Notes: generated from the sequence alone by a model not told the origin. Positions 1 to 41,045 are shown, counted from the stretch's first letter. The stretch is DNA of 45,000 nucleotides from Mesostigma viride (GCA_009746045.1 RPFO01000213.1:1372578-1417577); one strand, 5' to 3'. Numbers and translations: made by a program.

Positions 1-2064
1 CCCAAGGTAACTATTGCACCCACCGGGCGTGAGCACGTAGGTGAACAGCCGGTTGCGGCCAACAGATTCGGCGCGATGCTCCCCCTCCCCCACCGCCACG
101 CTGACCGACCGCACGCCGGGGGAGGCGGCCTCTCGCGGCGTGACACATGTCAGCATGCCGTCGGAGATGTGGTGGGTGGCGGCACACGGCACGCCGCCCA
201 CGCTGGCCTGTGCTTTATGCTGGCTGTCTCGGGGCCCAAAGTTGAAGCCGTAGATGGTGAGGAGGGTGCCACCGCTGGTGGGGCCGTGGTCGGGTTCAAC
301 GCTCTCCACGACAGGGTCTGGAGGGGGGGAAATTGGGGGTGGGAGGAAGGGGCAGGAAGGAAAGGGGGATGGACAGCGTGGGCAGAAGTGAAGTGGGTTT
401 GGGGGGGGGGCAGTGCGGGGGAGAGGAAGGGGGAGAAGAGGAAGGGGGAGTGGAGGCAGGGGAATGGAGGGCGCAACAGGGAAGGGGAGGGGTAAGCCCA
501 TAGGGCTGAAGGAAGGGTGGAAGGGGTCAGGCCAGGACGCAATCACATGTAATTATGATCAAGACGCACGTAACCACTGACATCTCAGCACACACATGAA
601 CACGCATGTCCCACCACCATCATGTGAGAAGAGCACACGTGCGCCCGACCCGTCCTCATCCAATTAGTATCTTGGTGCCCACCCACTGTTATGTGATAGC
701 ATCAATTTACATTTACATGATAGCCTGCTCGTGCCCACCCACCATCGTACGAGACGAGCATACCTAAGACCACCCGCCAGTACATGACAAGGGAAGACAA
801 GCGCACGGTCATGACCCACGCACCGTCGTACGAGAACAGCATGTTGGGGGCGCTGTTCAGCTCGGCCCCTTCCGGGATGTGCACCATCACCTCCACGCTG
901 AGCCTCGCGCCCGCGCCAGGTGGCAGCAGGCACGTGATCACGGAGCCGATGCCGCCGCCGTCACCACTCTCCTCCTCGGCAGGTAACGTCCGCAAGCACG
1001 CAACCCCGCCCACGGACGCCTGCAATAAGCCCACATTGACCTCCTCCTCGTCCTCGTCCTCATGATCCCCTTCTCCTCCCGTCTCGTCGTCATCCTCCCT
1101 CTCCCTGGGGTACGCCCCCTCTTCCGATGGGGACTTGTGCGTGCGCACTTTGGGTACCTTGGGCCGCCGGTCGCGGGGAATGCGGAGATGGTGGCCGTGG
1201 ATGGTCACCACCACGCCGCCACGTGCGGGGCCATGGAAGGGTTCCACCGTTGTCACCTCGGGCGTGGCCATGCTGTCATCATCCTCCTCCTCCTCACTGC
1301 CACTCTTGACATCGCCATCGTCATCCTCCTCCCCCTCTGATGGCTCCCGTGTGCCGCCACCGGCGGCCCTGTTGGTGCGGGGCACAGCATCGTCCTCGTC
1401 ACCTGTGCCGCCCCTGGGGTCCGGCATCTCGTCATCGTCAGTGGTTTCAGCGCGGCGAGCCTCCCTGAATGCGGCATCATCATCACCACCTGCGTCTACA
1501 TCCTGCCCCCCGTCACTGTCATCATCCGCGTCCTCACCACCAACAAGGGACGGCACCCCACCCTCGAGGTCGTCCCTACCGATAATTTTTGCGTCCGCAT
1601 CGTCCAGGCCGTCATCACTCGCAAACACGCTGGCTGTGTACGTGTCGGCGACCGAGTGGTTGACCACGCCTTGGGGTTGGGGTGGGGGTGGGGAGGAAAC
1701 GGGGGGGGATGTTACAGAGGGGGAGGGGGGGTTGATTGCGCCAGGTCAGCGGTGCAGTCGCACAATCATGGCAACAGAAGGGGGAAAACGAACGAGTAAA
1801 ATTAATGCCAAAGTTACGCAGGGTCGGGGGGCTTAATCCACAACGGCTCAGTCCCTCGAAGGGGTAGTTGTTCAACAAACTTGCCGCTTGAACATCCGTG
1901 CTGATAAAACCACGCGGTTTACATTACTTACCTGCATTCGGAACCAGGATAAAGAAGGTCGTCACGAGACTGGCCAGGACGAAGGTCCCCAGCAGCAGCC
2001 GTATGCAATTCCGCCTGGTGTGCAGGCCTCTCGACCTGGTAGCCCTCCTCTTTTGCTTTTGCAT
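1..2064 (-). CDS. Membrane-anchored acidic protein with IPT/TIG domains (3' end outside window)
   Basis: I reconstruct three exons: 2064-1932, 1669-824 and 317 down to the window edge. The junctions are GCAG|GTAAGT to AAG|GCGTGG and GACG|GTGCGT to CCAG|ACCCTG; both are phase 1 and keep the frame, giving about 432 residues so far. The start is the ATG at 2064, followed by a Lys/Arg-rich stretch and a hydrophobic helix at about residues 21-42, so a signal anchor. Residues about 50-180 are Asp/Glu/Gly-rich. A first IPT/TIG domain starts at about residue 181 (PEVTTVEPFHGPARGG) and is split by a second acidic insert; a second follows in exon 3 (DPVVESVEPDHGPTSGG, then ASVGGVPC). TIG domains are Ig-like folds common in cell-surface proteins. 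Extracellular location is inferred. Confidence 0.75.
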
Positions 2065-3526
2065 CGCATCTACTTATAAGAACCCGCCTGTTAGAAGCAA
2101 TACTTGGACATCTCGTGGAACATGATCATGAAGTGGCATATCAGCCCGATGCTTATGCCCGCACGGCCCTTATAAGCGACATGTTGGAAAAAAATATTTC
2201 ATCCTCCCAACTGAAGGCTTTTTGGCCAGCTAACGATACTAAGGCCCTGCACACATGGGCAACGCCCCGGACAAAGGAATGGAGTTTTGGCGCTTACAAA
2301 GGCACTTCACCGCGAGAAAAAGGAAGCCACATTGCGCACATGTAAAAGGAAATTGTAATCTCACAATACCGGCACTGCCCTCAACTCGGCCCGACCTTAC
2401 ATCAGGCTATCGAATCTGGGTTAAGCGTTGCAAGCACAAAAATTACTTCAAAACACTTGCAAGGAATAAGTTGTCACAGTCAATCTTCGCTTCCTTGGAA
2501 AATTCAGCGAAAATTAATCTGCAGGCAGCATCAGGTATTTGCTGGTGGCGCCATGGCCGGACATGCACAGACAATTTTTTTGCACCGAAATAGGCAGCGA
2601 ACGTGCCCACTGCCCAGCGCAATCTGTGGCAGCAGGCAGAATACGGTTTGGGAGGACCACATGCCACGGTGCAGCAAGGAGCGCGCCGCGCCTAAGAGCA
2701 AATTTGGCGAATGGCGCAGTACTGGCGAATGGCGCAGAGCCAGGGCAGAGAAGTTAGAGCCGGCAGGGGCGCGGGGGTGTAGATTCAAGATTGAGGTATG
2801 CGTGTCCGACTGTCAGTAGATTGTAGGCCCGCGTCAACATAATTATTTTCCCAGAAGAAACGCGCGCCGCGCCTTCTTATTCTTGCGTCCCTTTTTTTGC
2901 TCCCTGCCTCCGTCGTAGACCGTACAAAGTATCGTGTTTTCCCGCCAAAAGCGGTGCGGCATTTCATGATGGCATGGCATCAGGCATACACGTGTACTTC
3001 TAGGCATTGCACGGCTGATGGCAAAATGGCAATGGAATTTCAGGAGCCCGCGCCCGCCTGATTCCCAAACGGCCCAATTCCGAGAACCCGGCACGTATAC
3101 TAGTCGCATGTATCGTGGTTCTTACCTCAATGTAGCACTTGAATTCGAAGGCATGCAAAGTGCAAACCTGTGTGTGACTACATTCATTGAGGATTTGCTG
3201 ATACTCATTTCCCATTTCAACTCTCTGGTCTATAATTGGATAATAAATATACCCATTTCCCCGAAAAAAAGTGCAAACCTGGGTTTACGGCTTCCTTCAG
3301 TTCTTCTGCTCGTGCGATGTTGTTAATACGAGTGTTCGCATTTTATCATTAAACAATACCCGTATTGTTCATCGCCACCAGAGCTCGTCATCTGTGTTTT
3401 GTTTGAGAAAATTGGTTTACGACTCGTGTGGTCACCTTCCTGGCCGTTATCCCCTCTTCTCTGGTTTCCCTTCTCTTCGCCTACCCCTTTAGCCACCTAC
3501 CGTCAAACCAAGTGTTCTCAGCGCAT
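2065..3526. other. Intergenic region between two divergent genes
   Basis: This 1.46-kb stretch separates the minus-strand TIG gene from the plus-strand NAPE-PLD-like gene, so it should hold both promoters. Short open frames occur but none shows a recognisable domain or convincing codon pattern. CTTATAAG lies at about 2073-2080, very close to the TIG gene's ATG. I cannot assign transcription starts. Confidence 0.4.
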
Positions 3527-5627
<2,101 letters not shown>

Positions 5628-7950
5628 TCTTGCTTTCATCGAACTGTGGCCCTTCTTGTAGTCTTGCATGGATTGCACTGTTGTTAACGACGGTGCAATA
5701 TAAGTTTTGTCACTGTCAGCCATTGAACCATACACAATCATGTTTATTTATACATATTAATGAATTTCATACAGAACTTCATTTTTAAAGTCGAGATTTA
5801 CCACATAAGTTTATGTTCACATTGTATGCACTCGTGACCAGGTCCTGGCGCCAACAGAGGGGCACGCATTGAAATTAATGAACAAATTAACGAATTAATG
5901 GGAATTAAAATATAAATTGATATGTGCGCTCCACGGGGCCCGCACACACACAAAAAGGATAAACATGAAAAGATCCTGCGGAAAGGTTGTACGACTTCTA
6001 TAATTAAAAAACAATGATCCTAATGACCAGTACATGATCCTACAGAAAGTGTATAGTCCTAAACAGGCCATATTCAGAATGGTGGGATGTACACCGTCTG
6101 GACAGGCCAGCACACTCTTGGCTTGAGGTGATGCCAAAGCCACGCTCCACAGGATACAGCACTTTTGTGATCCACATGCAGGGACTCCTAGAAGAGGTTG
6201 CAGCTTGTGGAGACCATGCACCCCCTTTTGCAGTCATCCGACGGGAAGGGACCAGCAAGGTGTGCCCTGAATCCTGGAGATCATCAGGAAACTGGGCTAT
6301 GTAGAGCTCATGCCATTGTGAACCCCTGGCCCCCTGCCCTCATTTCATAAGTCATTATAATACAAGTGCTGATGGATGGCTGTTGAGGCCCAACCACTTG
6401 TCCCAGATCATCTCATGCAACCAGGGCCCTCTTCTCTCTCTTCCTCATCTTCCAGCGCACGCGGCAATGGCATGAAACAGGTCCACAGGATACAAGCCTT
6501 TGCATGATCCAATGAGCTGACGATCGATGGCCATGTGGGTGAACACTCATTGACCCACACTTGCAGCCGTCACGAGGCAGGCAGGCACACAGGTTTTGTG
6601 CAACGCGTTGCCGCCCACCCGTTCTTTGCCAAGGTAGCAGCACAGCAAGTACTACAGGCCGGCATATACCTACTCAAGGAGCCATGGCAATGTAGTCCAG
6701 AGCACGTGTTGGTGTCTGGTTTTGCTATAAAATGCGCCATCACTCACGTGGGGGTGCATGACGGCAGCCAGCACATTTCAGCTCGCAAAAGGATCAAGAT
6801 GACTGTCAGAACAGACTAGAAGTTTACTTCCTTTGGATGATAGGCCTGCGCTGGTTGTCTCCTTGATAGGAACCATCAGCTTAGCTTGCTCCCATTTTGG
6901 CCTTCCTGCTCCCCAGCTAACCCATCAGGTGGCACTTCCGGCTTCCCGTGCCTTTGTGATGGCACAAAGAGGCTCCATGAGGTCGGTGCTGGCGCCTCAA
7001 CCATCATCCATGGGGGCGCCACATCCGTGCTGGCGCCTCGGTTGGTCAGACCGCCAGCAGGCATACCATGCGCCATTTTATGCGGTGATACTTGTGTATG
7101 TGAGCAGAAGTGTGTGCGTGCACTCGAGTTCCCGCGCTTCAGTGACAACGAGCATGCAGCACCAGCACGTGAAGCAGAACCAGGGCATCAAGCAAGGTGC
7201 CTGCCTCTTGCACTTTAGCAAGCGGGGTGCCTTCCTCTTCCATCTCAACCTCATAAGGGCACCTTCCTCTTGCGAAGGCATCAACCTCATCATGCCCCAT
7301 GGGAGATAGCTATAAGGTACATGTGGAATCCTGGTGGAAAGATTGCTGGGAGGGCGAGGTTCAGGAAGTCAGGTAACAAGGGCAGCACCAGCCAGGGAGC
7401 CATGCAGATTCCAGCATCCCCCGGCCCCTCCCCACCCCTCCCGCTGTCGAAACCACTCGGCATACCACAAAGTTCGCTTCGCTGCTTCCCGCAACTGTCC
7501 CACCCACACGGGCCGATGGTCCTGGAGCAGGCTGCTCCCTTCTTACAACGACCTCAAAGACCAGGGTTGGAAGGGATGCAAGATGCTGCAGAAATAAAGG
7601 CCCCCGTGCGGACTTGCAAGTTGGGACCTACTGGCGTGAACTGGCTCGTGGACCTCCTTCCCCTAGCCAATGGTGCGGCCCTGTGCATGGGTCACACACT
7701 ACCAAGGCAACAATGGTGGCGCCTGGATGCTGCGCAATACAAATAATGCAGCAATTAATAACGTAAAAGCCTTGTCAATATGCTCCTGTCAATATGCTCC
7801 TCATCCATAGTAGGGTTGTCCGGGGCTCATCAGTCACAGAGGGGCTCTTAATCCCCCCCAGAGATATTGTGATTATTGTCCAAGGGTGATCCCCCGCAGG
7901 GATGCCCCCACGAGTATGTAACTGTCACCACAGGGCGATCCTCATCCGAG
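5628..7950. other. Intergenic region without a supported gene
   Basis: About 2.3 kb between the NAPE-PLD-like gene and the convergent 3' end of the giant gene. Around 5740-5920 it is AT-rich. Several open frames of 90-160 codons exist (for example 7270-7746 plus, and 5895-6221 minus), but I recognise no domain and see no splice structure. One copy of a dispersed 26-bp motif is at about 6842-6868. A direct repeat of AATATGCTCCT is at about 7778-7801. Confidence 0.5.
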
Positions 7951-7955
7951 TTACA
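7951..7955 (-). promoter_or_regulatory. TGTAA poly(A) signal candidate for the giant gene
   Basis: The minus strand reads TGTAA 43 nt past the TGA stop of the giant gene. TGTAA is the usual chlorophyte polyadenylation signal, so a very short 3' UTR is likely. The motif is only five bases, so this rests on position. Confidence 0.4.
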
Positions 7956-7997
7956 AATATTGTCCAGTCACGGACATTGTCGGCCGGACGAGGGCCC

Positions 7998-35261
<27,264 letters not shown>

Positions 35262-36485
35262 GTTGATTAGCGTGTTTATTGGCAATTCCTCGCCTGAGAC
35301 GTGTCTATCTGCTGTGTTCGAGGGATTGCAAGCCAATGCCGCACAACAGCTGGATTCGGTAATCGCAGTCCGCCCAGCGGTGGGGAAGCAAAGCCTTTTT
35401 CAGGTGCACATCCCCTGTTTAACCTGCAAAATCACCAATCAGAATAATTCATCTGCTTTATCCTAGCTTTTCGGAGACACCGAACCTACAATTCGCAAAC
35501 CATGTAGTCATTGGCCTGCTCAGTTTTGCAAGGAACACTAATAATCCAGATAATCACATTCTATTTACGGCGGGCAAGGCCCACCAAAATTATATCCAAG
35601 AAATCCCAACAGTCGTCGTGATACACGAAGCAAGGGTCTTAATCAATAATCTATCGTAAAGAAATACAGTGCCAGTGTGCTGGAATCGATGGCATACTTT
35701 CCCAAACAATCGCGGCTGTCGAATGTCGGGGATGGCGTGTCAGCGTTTTGAGCGAGCAGCGTCAAGCAGAGAGTCGTAAGCAGAGCGTGGACTTCGCAGT
35801 TCGCACGTGCGGCTAACTGCGCGGACGTAGTCAGGACGATGATCTGACGCAATCGATGTCATTTTTATCTTGCGACCAGTTGCGATTATCCAGTATCCAT
35901 GCATGATGCAGGAATACATACAGGTCAGCCGTCCACAGGGCCCAGCGCACGCTGTGTCTATCTAAAAGCAGATCTTGTTGCAACTTGCAGCCGAACACTG
36001 AACAGTCGACGGCTACATTACTCGTCCATAAGAATCTCTACTAGAACCGAATACGCTGCCGGTTGGAGACAATGCCCGATGCCGTCCCTTTGGCGGGAAA
36101 TAGCAGGCACAGCGAGGGCACATCGCCAACAAGTCAACAAGCTTCAACAACCGACAACCTCCCGGACAACTTTTTTGGTCGTACCGGACCAGGCCGCCTG
36201 CTTCGGGACACTTCTTAAAACTATTGAGAATTAGGGCCAGTCTATACGGGATTCTAGTTTCGCGCAGGGTTCGCCATACTCGGGTCTCGGGCCACGACAA
36301 ACGAGAATTCCAGAACAGGTGCCCAGAAGCGAGGTGGTATCATTGCATCGTTGCGAGCATCTAAACTCCGATAATTGCAAAATTTCTTCTAATTTGTTCG
36401 CACAGCGACCTGCGAGGCTCGCACCCAATAGCATAAGATTTCCTGATTGAGGGATAGACGGACTTAACTGTGGACCCTTTTTTAC
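35262..36485. other. Intergenic region between the divergent giant gene and DUF1499 gene
   Basis: This 1.2-kb stretch separates two divergently oriented genes and should hold both promoters. Open frames of 65-110 codons in it show no recognisable domain. I identify no specific promoter element. Confidence 0.4.
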
Positions 36486-37484
36486 ATGCATGGAAGGGTA
36501 GGAGGGCCTCGCCTTACCCGGCAGAACGCCTTTAAACGGAGGGAAGTTACCACGCCAATGGATTGGGATGCACCAGGCGAAAATGATCAGGACGAATTGC
36601 TCAAGCACGCGCGGAGAAGCATTCTTCCACTCGATAGCAAGCTTGCCCACCCAATCGCCGCAGTTTCGCTCGCGATTCTGGGGGCGATCTTGGTCTGGCT
36701 AGGGTCGTCTTGGTCGTTTGTGTGGGGAACCTCTGTCGGGGTTTTCTCGATACTGCTAGCAGCGCTAATCCTGGCCACGACGTTCTCAGAGCGGGCTCGT
36801 GCTGCCGGCGATAGCGTGTGCTTCATTTTAGCCCCGCGTACCTCCACTCGACTCGTAACCACGCTGCTCGCCATCCTGTGGGCGTATGTTTTCCTGCTCA
36901 TCCTCATCCGCCTCGTGAGCTGGGACCCCAAAGAGAGCATGTCCTTCCCGGACGCATGCCCTCGCTCCATCGAGATCGGCTGCACGCGCGTGGCGCTCCG
37001 AAACCCAAACCGGGACGGCGGCATCGTCCCGCCGTACCTCAACGCCTCCCTCTCGGCCGTCCAGGATGCCTTGCTCGACTGGGCACAAAAAGTGGAACCG
37101 CGGACGCACGTCCTCAGCCGGCGCCGCCTGGCCGACGGCACTGTCTTGATCCACATGCGAGCTGTCACCTTTTTCATGGGATTTGCTGATGATGTGTTCA
37201 TCCGCCTCACATGCCAGCCACTAGCAGCTACTAATAACGGCATCCTTGGCACCAGCCAACCAGGCGGCGGGGACCAACCTGGTCTCGATGTGAGGCCTGT
37301 CAACCTGGACGCAACCAGTGACAGCGCCTCTAGTGTCCTGGTGGAGGTCCAGTCCCAGCTGCGGCTGGGCAAGGGAGACCTGGGCGTAAACCTGCGGCGC
37401 GTCCAGCGGCTCATGCTGTTCCTGCAACGGTTGGTGGATGACAAGGAGCTGCCAGAGGGGGACTGCTCCGCTGGCATCTTGTAG
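36486..37484 (+). CDS. DUF1499-family membrane protein
   Basis: Single open frame of 332 codons without introns. Two or three hydrophobic segments lie in the N-terminal half (IAAVSLAILGAILVWLG, VGVFSILLAALILATTF, and LLAILWAYVFLLILIRLV after a loop). The C-terminal part has the DUF1499 pattern: ACPRSIEIGC, MRAVTFFMGFADDVFIRL, VLVEVQSQLRLGKGDLGVNL and RRVQRL. The family is widespread in bacteria, algae and plants and its function is unknown. The ATG at 36486 is the first; the in-frame ATG at 36558 is an alternative. A TGTAA motif follows the stop by 36 nt. Confidence 0.82.
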   Translation: MHGRVGGPRLTRQNAFKRREVTTPMDWDAPGENDQDELLKHARRSILPLDSKLAHPIAAVSLAILGAILVWLGSSWSFVWGTSVGVFSILLAALILATTFSERARAAGDSVCFILAPRTSTRLVTTLLAILWAYVFLLILIRLVSWDPKESMSFPDACPRSIEIGCTRVALRNPNRDGGIVPPYLNASLSAVQDALLDWAQKVEPRTHVLSRRRLADGTVLIHMRAVTFFMGFADDVFIRLTCQPLAATNNGILGTSQPGGGDQPGLDVRPVNLDATSDSASSVLVEVQSQLRLGKGDLGVNLRRVQRLMLFLQRLVDDKELPEGDCSAGIL

Positions 37485-37519
37485 TGGCTCCTACGCTTGT
37501 TGTGGTGGAGAGCTACTTC

Positions 37520-37524
37520 TGTAA
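37520..37524 (+). promoter_or_regulatory. TGTAA poly(A) signal candidate for the DUF1499 gene
   Basis: TGTAA lies 36 nt after the stop codon, the position expected for the chlorophyte polyadenylation signal. Confidence 0.4.
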
Positions 37525-38160
37525 TAGATCTGTAGATTGGGGGGTCCGCGTACTGGCCGCAAGCCAGCTGTTTAGAGGCTCCCATACATTTATTTATTAT
37601 GTAGCCTTAGCCGAGTGTAGTCGATCCCATGAGGAAACCTTTGGCTGGCTAGAGGTATATGCTTTTCATGGTTGCAAGGGCAGACTCCTCCTTCCTGTAC
37701 ATTCCAAGGCCCTTGTTTGTACTATGTAGTAAAATTTGAAGTACACGTGCGTGCATGATAAGGAGGGCATGCCACGTAGTATCATACCTGGTCAGATATA
37801 TAAATTCAATATCAGCAGATATTTACAAAATGCGTCTGTATCATGCACATCGCAGTTCTGGGATCAACACATTCCTCGTAAGGTCAGGCTGCCACCGGCA
37901 GCTGTAATTAAATATTGTAGCCGACGAAGCAACTACTTTCAGTTTGCCATGCATGCCATGAAAAGCAGCTGCAAGACTGCGTCACGCGAGGGACCACTAG
38001 TAAAGGAATCTTCAACCCCTATAAACACGGATCGATCAAGGGCCACACCCTAGCTAGCTTTTATCACTGCCTCAAACGGGCAGGCCGGCGCCATGGAGGA
38101 CATGCATGACTGTGCGTCACGCGTGGGTAGCACTAGCGAAGGGGCCCTCAACCGGCCCTA
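37525..38160. other. Intergenic region, no feature recognised
   Basis: About 640 bp downstream of the DUF1499 gene. Open frames are short, unsupported by domains, and the base composition is mixed. Nothing further can be assigned. Confidence 0.4.
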
Positions 38161-38167
38161 TGTTATT

Positions 38168-38551
38168 TTAACATGTGCTAGCTCCCGTTGCATGGGGAGC
38201 TATGGAGTACCAGAGTGCTTTCATTCCCTGAGTGTGCACAGCGGGCAGGGGGCAGAGGCCCCCCCCGTGGACGTGGAATTCCCTCATGCCACAGGGTGCA
38301 CAATCGGACCCGTCGAAACAATCCGGCATCCCCTGTGGGTGCAATGAAGCTTCGACATAGTGCTCAAAAGCACAGCGGGTGCAGTAGGGCTGCCCCATGG
38401 TCCAGTGGCCACAAATAGGCTTGGAACTCATGAATTCAGAGGCTCCAGTTCGGGAGAATATAAAGGCCTCTCCCGGAGCCTTAGGCTTTGTAGGGGCATA
38501 CCCAGGCGAATGCACACGCCTCAGGATCAAGCAAGCTGTTTCCGGCCCCAC
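38168..38551 (-). CDS. Uncharacterised Cys/His-rich open frame in the transposon-like cluster
   Basis: A 127-codon frame (opening with GTG, so probably a fragment) carries CGHWTMGQPYCTRC, HPQGMPDC and DGSDCAPCG, a spacing that could bind zinc. The 5' end lies in a 27-bp inverted repeat. Its 3' part (GGGLCPLPAVHTQG onward) is a diverged relative of the 89-bp inverted repeats at 40652-41020, where the frame is stopped. It may be part of a transposon-encoded or captured gene. No function is assigned. Confidence 0.35.
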   Translation of the reverse strand: MGPETACLILRRVHSPGYAPTKPKAPGEAFIFSRTGASEFMSSKPICGHWTMGQPYCTRCAFEHYVEASLHPQGMPDCFDGSDCAPCGMREFHVHGGGLCPLPAVHTQGMKALWYSIAPHATGASTC

Positions 38552-38914
38552 CGTCTACAGGTCATATCAAGGAGACAACCAGCGCATGCAGGCCAGAAAT
38601 CGGGAGAATCCGGACCATGGTAGCTCGAGCCTGCCGTTATCTTGTCCGCGTTTTAATTCGAGTCGTTCAGGATGATTAATTAATTAATTAATTAATAGAC
38701 ACGTGACTGCGTCACGTGAGCATAAGTCCTCAGCTAGTGGGAGGGGAACATGGGATGGAATGGATGGTATAAGCTATCTAGGTCCTAGTTCAGGATGATG
38801 AATATGAATGGAGATGGAAATGTGTAGCCTTGTGCATTGAAATTATGGCTGGCTTACGTGTAGAGCGACTAGATGACCTAGACGGTACGTGGGGCCGGAA
38901 ACAGCTTGCTTGAT
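38524..38914. mobile_element. Fold-back structure with a 27-bp inverted repeat
   Basis: A 27-bp sequence starting GATCAAGCAAGCTGTTTCCG at about 38525 recurs inverted and unchanged at about 38889-38915. It encloses about 340 bp including a TTAATTAA run and one copy of a dispersed 26-bp motif. No transposase is visible, so it would be non-autonomous. Confidence 0.55.
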
Positions 38915-39600
38915 CAGGGCGTGTGTTTCAAGCCTATAACTGGCCGGGAGTGTCTAGTGGTGAGGCCCATTGCTGCGATCGCTCTCCCACCATTTACGAG
39001 GAAATACCCGCAAATGGAAAACCACTGAAAAGGTCTAGCTAGCTAGTCAGTCATTACGTTAGCCATGCCATGATTTCAAACGTCCAAGAACTGCACACGG
39101 TGCAAAGGCAAATATCCGGAGGACCGCACTTTCAAATGTGCGCTACACGTATGCTACAGGTATGAATATAGTCGCTGTACACGTAAGCCAGCCATAGTTT
39201 CAATGCACAAGGGTACACATCAATATATTTCCATCTCCATTCATATTCATCATCCTGAACATCTCGAAAACGCGGAAAAGATAACGGCAGGCTCGAGCTA
39301 ACATGGTCCGGATGGCACCCGGGAAGCCTCCTGGTTTGTCTGTAATATGGAGGCAGATGGTACGCATGGATCGATCTGGCAAGTAGTGATGAAGGAGACC
39401 ACCCGGCCCCAAGTCTGCATGTGGGGGCTCCGCGTGTGACCGCGTATGGCATTCATAGCGATTCGGGCCGCGGTGCCCACAACCCTGTAACTAGGACCTA
39501 GATAGCTTACCTCATCCATTCCATCCCATGTTCCCCTCCCACTGAGGACTTACGCTCACGTGTCAGACGCAGTCACGTGTCTAGCTATGAATGAATTAAT
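38610..39600. repeat. Large, rearranged inverted duplication
   Basis: Segments at 38611-38655, 38700-38800 and 38803-38880 recur on the opposite strand at about 39265-39310, 39490-39595 and 39165-39250. Shared marks include AACATGGGATGGAATGGATG and ATGAATATGAATGGAGATGG. The order of blocks differs between the arms and the right arm has extra sequence (about 39310-39480), so it is not a simple hairpin. Confidence 0.75.
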
Positions 39601-39859
39601 TAATTAATTAATGGCTCCCGATGTCTGGCCTGCGCTGATTGTCTCCTTGATACGTGGAGGGTTCACCCACAGCCCCCTATTTGTATGCACGACACCAGGC
39701 CTAGGATAACATAGGTGGGAGGGCCACACCCTTTAGAAGTAAGTACTTGCCTGTCATGCGCATCGGCATGCCACGGATCGAGTACTATGCTGATGATCTG
39801 CATGAGAAAGATAATTACATCATGAAACTTGAATATTTTACTTAATTAACATAACTCCG

Positions 39860-39935
39860 TTGGGAGCTTATGTGGCACATTAATTAATTAATTAATTAAA
39901 ATCATAGCTCCGTGGGGAGCATATGTAACACATAG
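39860..39935. repeat. Direct repeats flanking a TTAATTAA run
   Basis: ATAACTCCGTTGGGAGCTTA before and ATAGCTCCGTGGGGAGCATA after a run of about five ATTA units are direct copies of each other; a third diverged copy is near 40452. The arrangement fits insertion and excision at TTAA sites. Confidence 0.5.
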
Positions 39936-40314
39936 CCCTGAGAAAGGGGCATCTATGGGTTTGTAATACAATCAGGGCGACAACCTGCAGGTGTAGGATG
40001 TACAACTATCACCTGCTCTGGGTGCACTCGGTGCACCTGCACCTCCATGATGGTTCATGCCTCCTAAACAAGCACAGGCACCCAGGGGGGGCTTGAGGAG
40101 AGGGCCTAGAAGGCCTACATGACATATGGGGTGGAAGGTATGTGGCTAGGCTATAGCTAGGGTACACATGGCCTCTCAGCAGGGAGTAACTCCCTGCATG
40201 GGCAAAGCATGACTCGACATTGCTACGGCTAGTGCAAGGGCGGGTGTGGGCCCATCACGTAGGCATACATGGCCACGTCACTAAGCTTTCTAGTCTACAC
40301 TACTGCTATATTCC

Positions 40315-40452
40315 CTAGGCTGGGGTGGCTGGGGTGGCTGGGGTTGCAGGGGTCGCCTGCCAGGGCTTGTGGGCGACGTAGATGTCCGCCCCCTTCCAGT
40401 AGACCGGCTTCTGCCCCGCCGTCTGCCGAAGCTGGAGGTATAGGTCGGCCAT
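40315..40452 (-). CDS. Small uncharacterised open frame (45 codons)
   Basis: From the ATG at 40452 it reads MADLYLQLRQTAGQKPVYWK, continues GADIYVAHKPWQ and ends in four ATP repeats before TAG. The first 32 residues look like real protein sequence, and the GC content is higher than the surroundings. It may be a captured gene fragment; I do not recognise the family. Confidence 0.3.
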   Translation of the reverse strand: MADLYLQLRQTAGQKPVYWKGADIYVAHKPWQATPATPATPATPA

Positions 40453-40651
40453 AACTCCCGTCGCCGTATGTGGCACATATCCCTGTGAATGGGAATTAAT
40501 TAATCCCTGTGAAGGAGACCACCCCGGCCCAAGTCTGTGGGGATGCTCACATGGGTCTTATTGCACCCACAGTTTGCCGGATCGTTAGCCTGTCCTTTTC
40601 GCTAGCCGCGCCCGATTGCAGCTGTGGCATGCCTTTGGCATGAAGGAGACT

Positions 40652-41020
40652 GGGGGTCTCTGCCCTTTCTCCTGTAGTGCACACACAGGGATTAAAAGCA
40701 CTTCGGTGCTCCGTGACTCCCCAACGGGAGCACGAGTTTAATTAATTAATTAATTAAGTCTGTGGGGGCTCCGCGTGTGACGGCCGCGTATGGCATTCGA
40801 TCATAGTGATTCGAGCCGTGGTGCCCACAACCCTGTAACTGGGACCTAGATAGCTTACCTCATCCATTCCACCCCATGTTCCCCTCCCACTGAGGACTTA
40901 ATTAATTAATTAATTAATTAATTAATTAATTAAACTCGTGCTCCCGTTGGGGAGTCACGGAGCACCGAAGTGCTTTTAATCCCTGCATGTGCACAACAGG
41001 AAGAAAGGGCAGAGACCCCC
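40652..41020. mobile_element. Inverted-repeat element, 89-bp arms, about 370 bp
   Basis: Arms 40652-40740 and 40931-41020 are inverted copies with few mismatches (both hold GTGCTCCGTGACTCCCCAAC or its complement). Inside, two TTAATTAA runs flank a copy of the sequence at 39411-39555. This looks like a nested non-autonomous (MITE-like) element. TTAA at the borders suggests piggyBac-type target choice, which is inference. Confidence 0.7.
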
Positions 41021-41045
41021 TTTAATTAACACGTCGTACGTCAAA

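Noticed and set aside
7270-7746. 158-codon plus-strand frame as a gene
   Set aside because: No domain, biased Pro/Gln content, no splice or poly(A) support; kept only as part of the intergenic description.
36587-37585. 332-codon minus-strand open frame opposite the DUF1499 gene
   Set aside because: It is rich in Arg/Ser without domain pattern, while the plus strand shows clear membrane helices and DUF1499 motifs.
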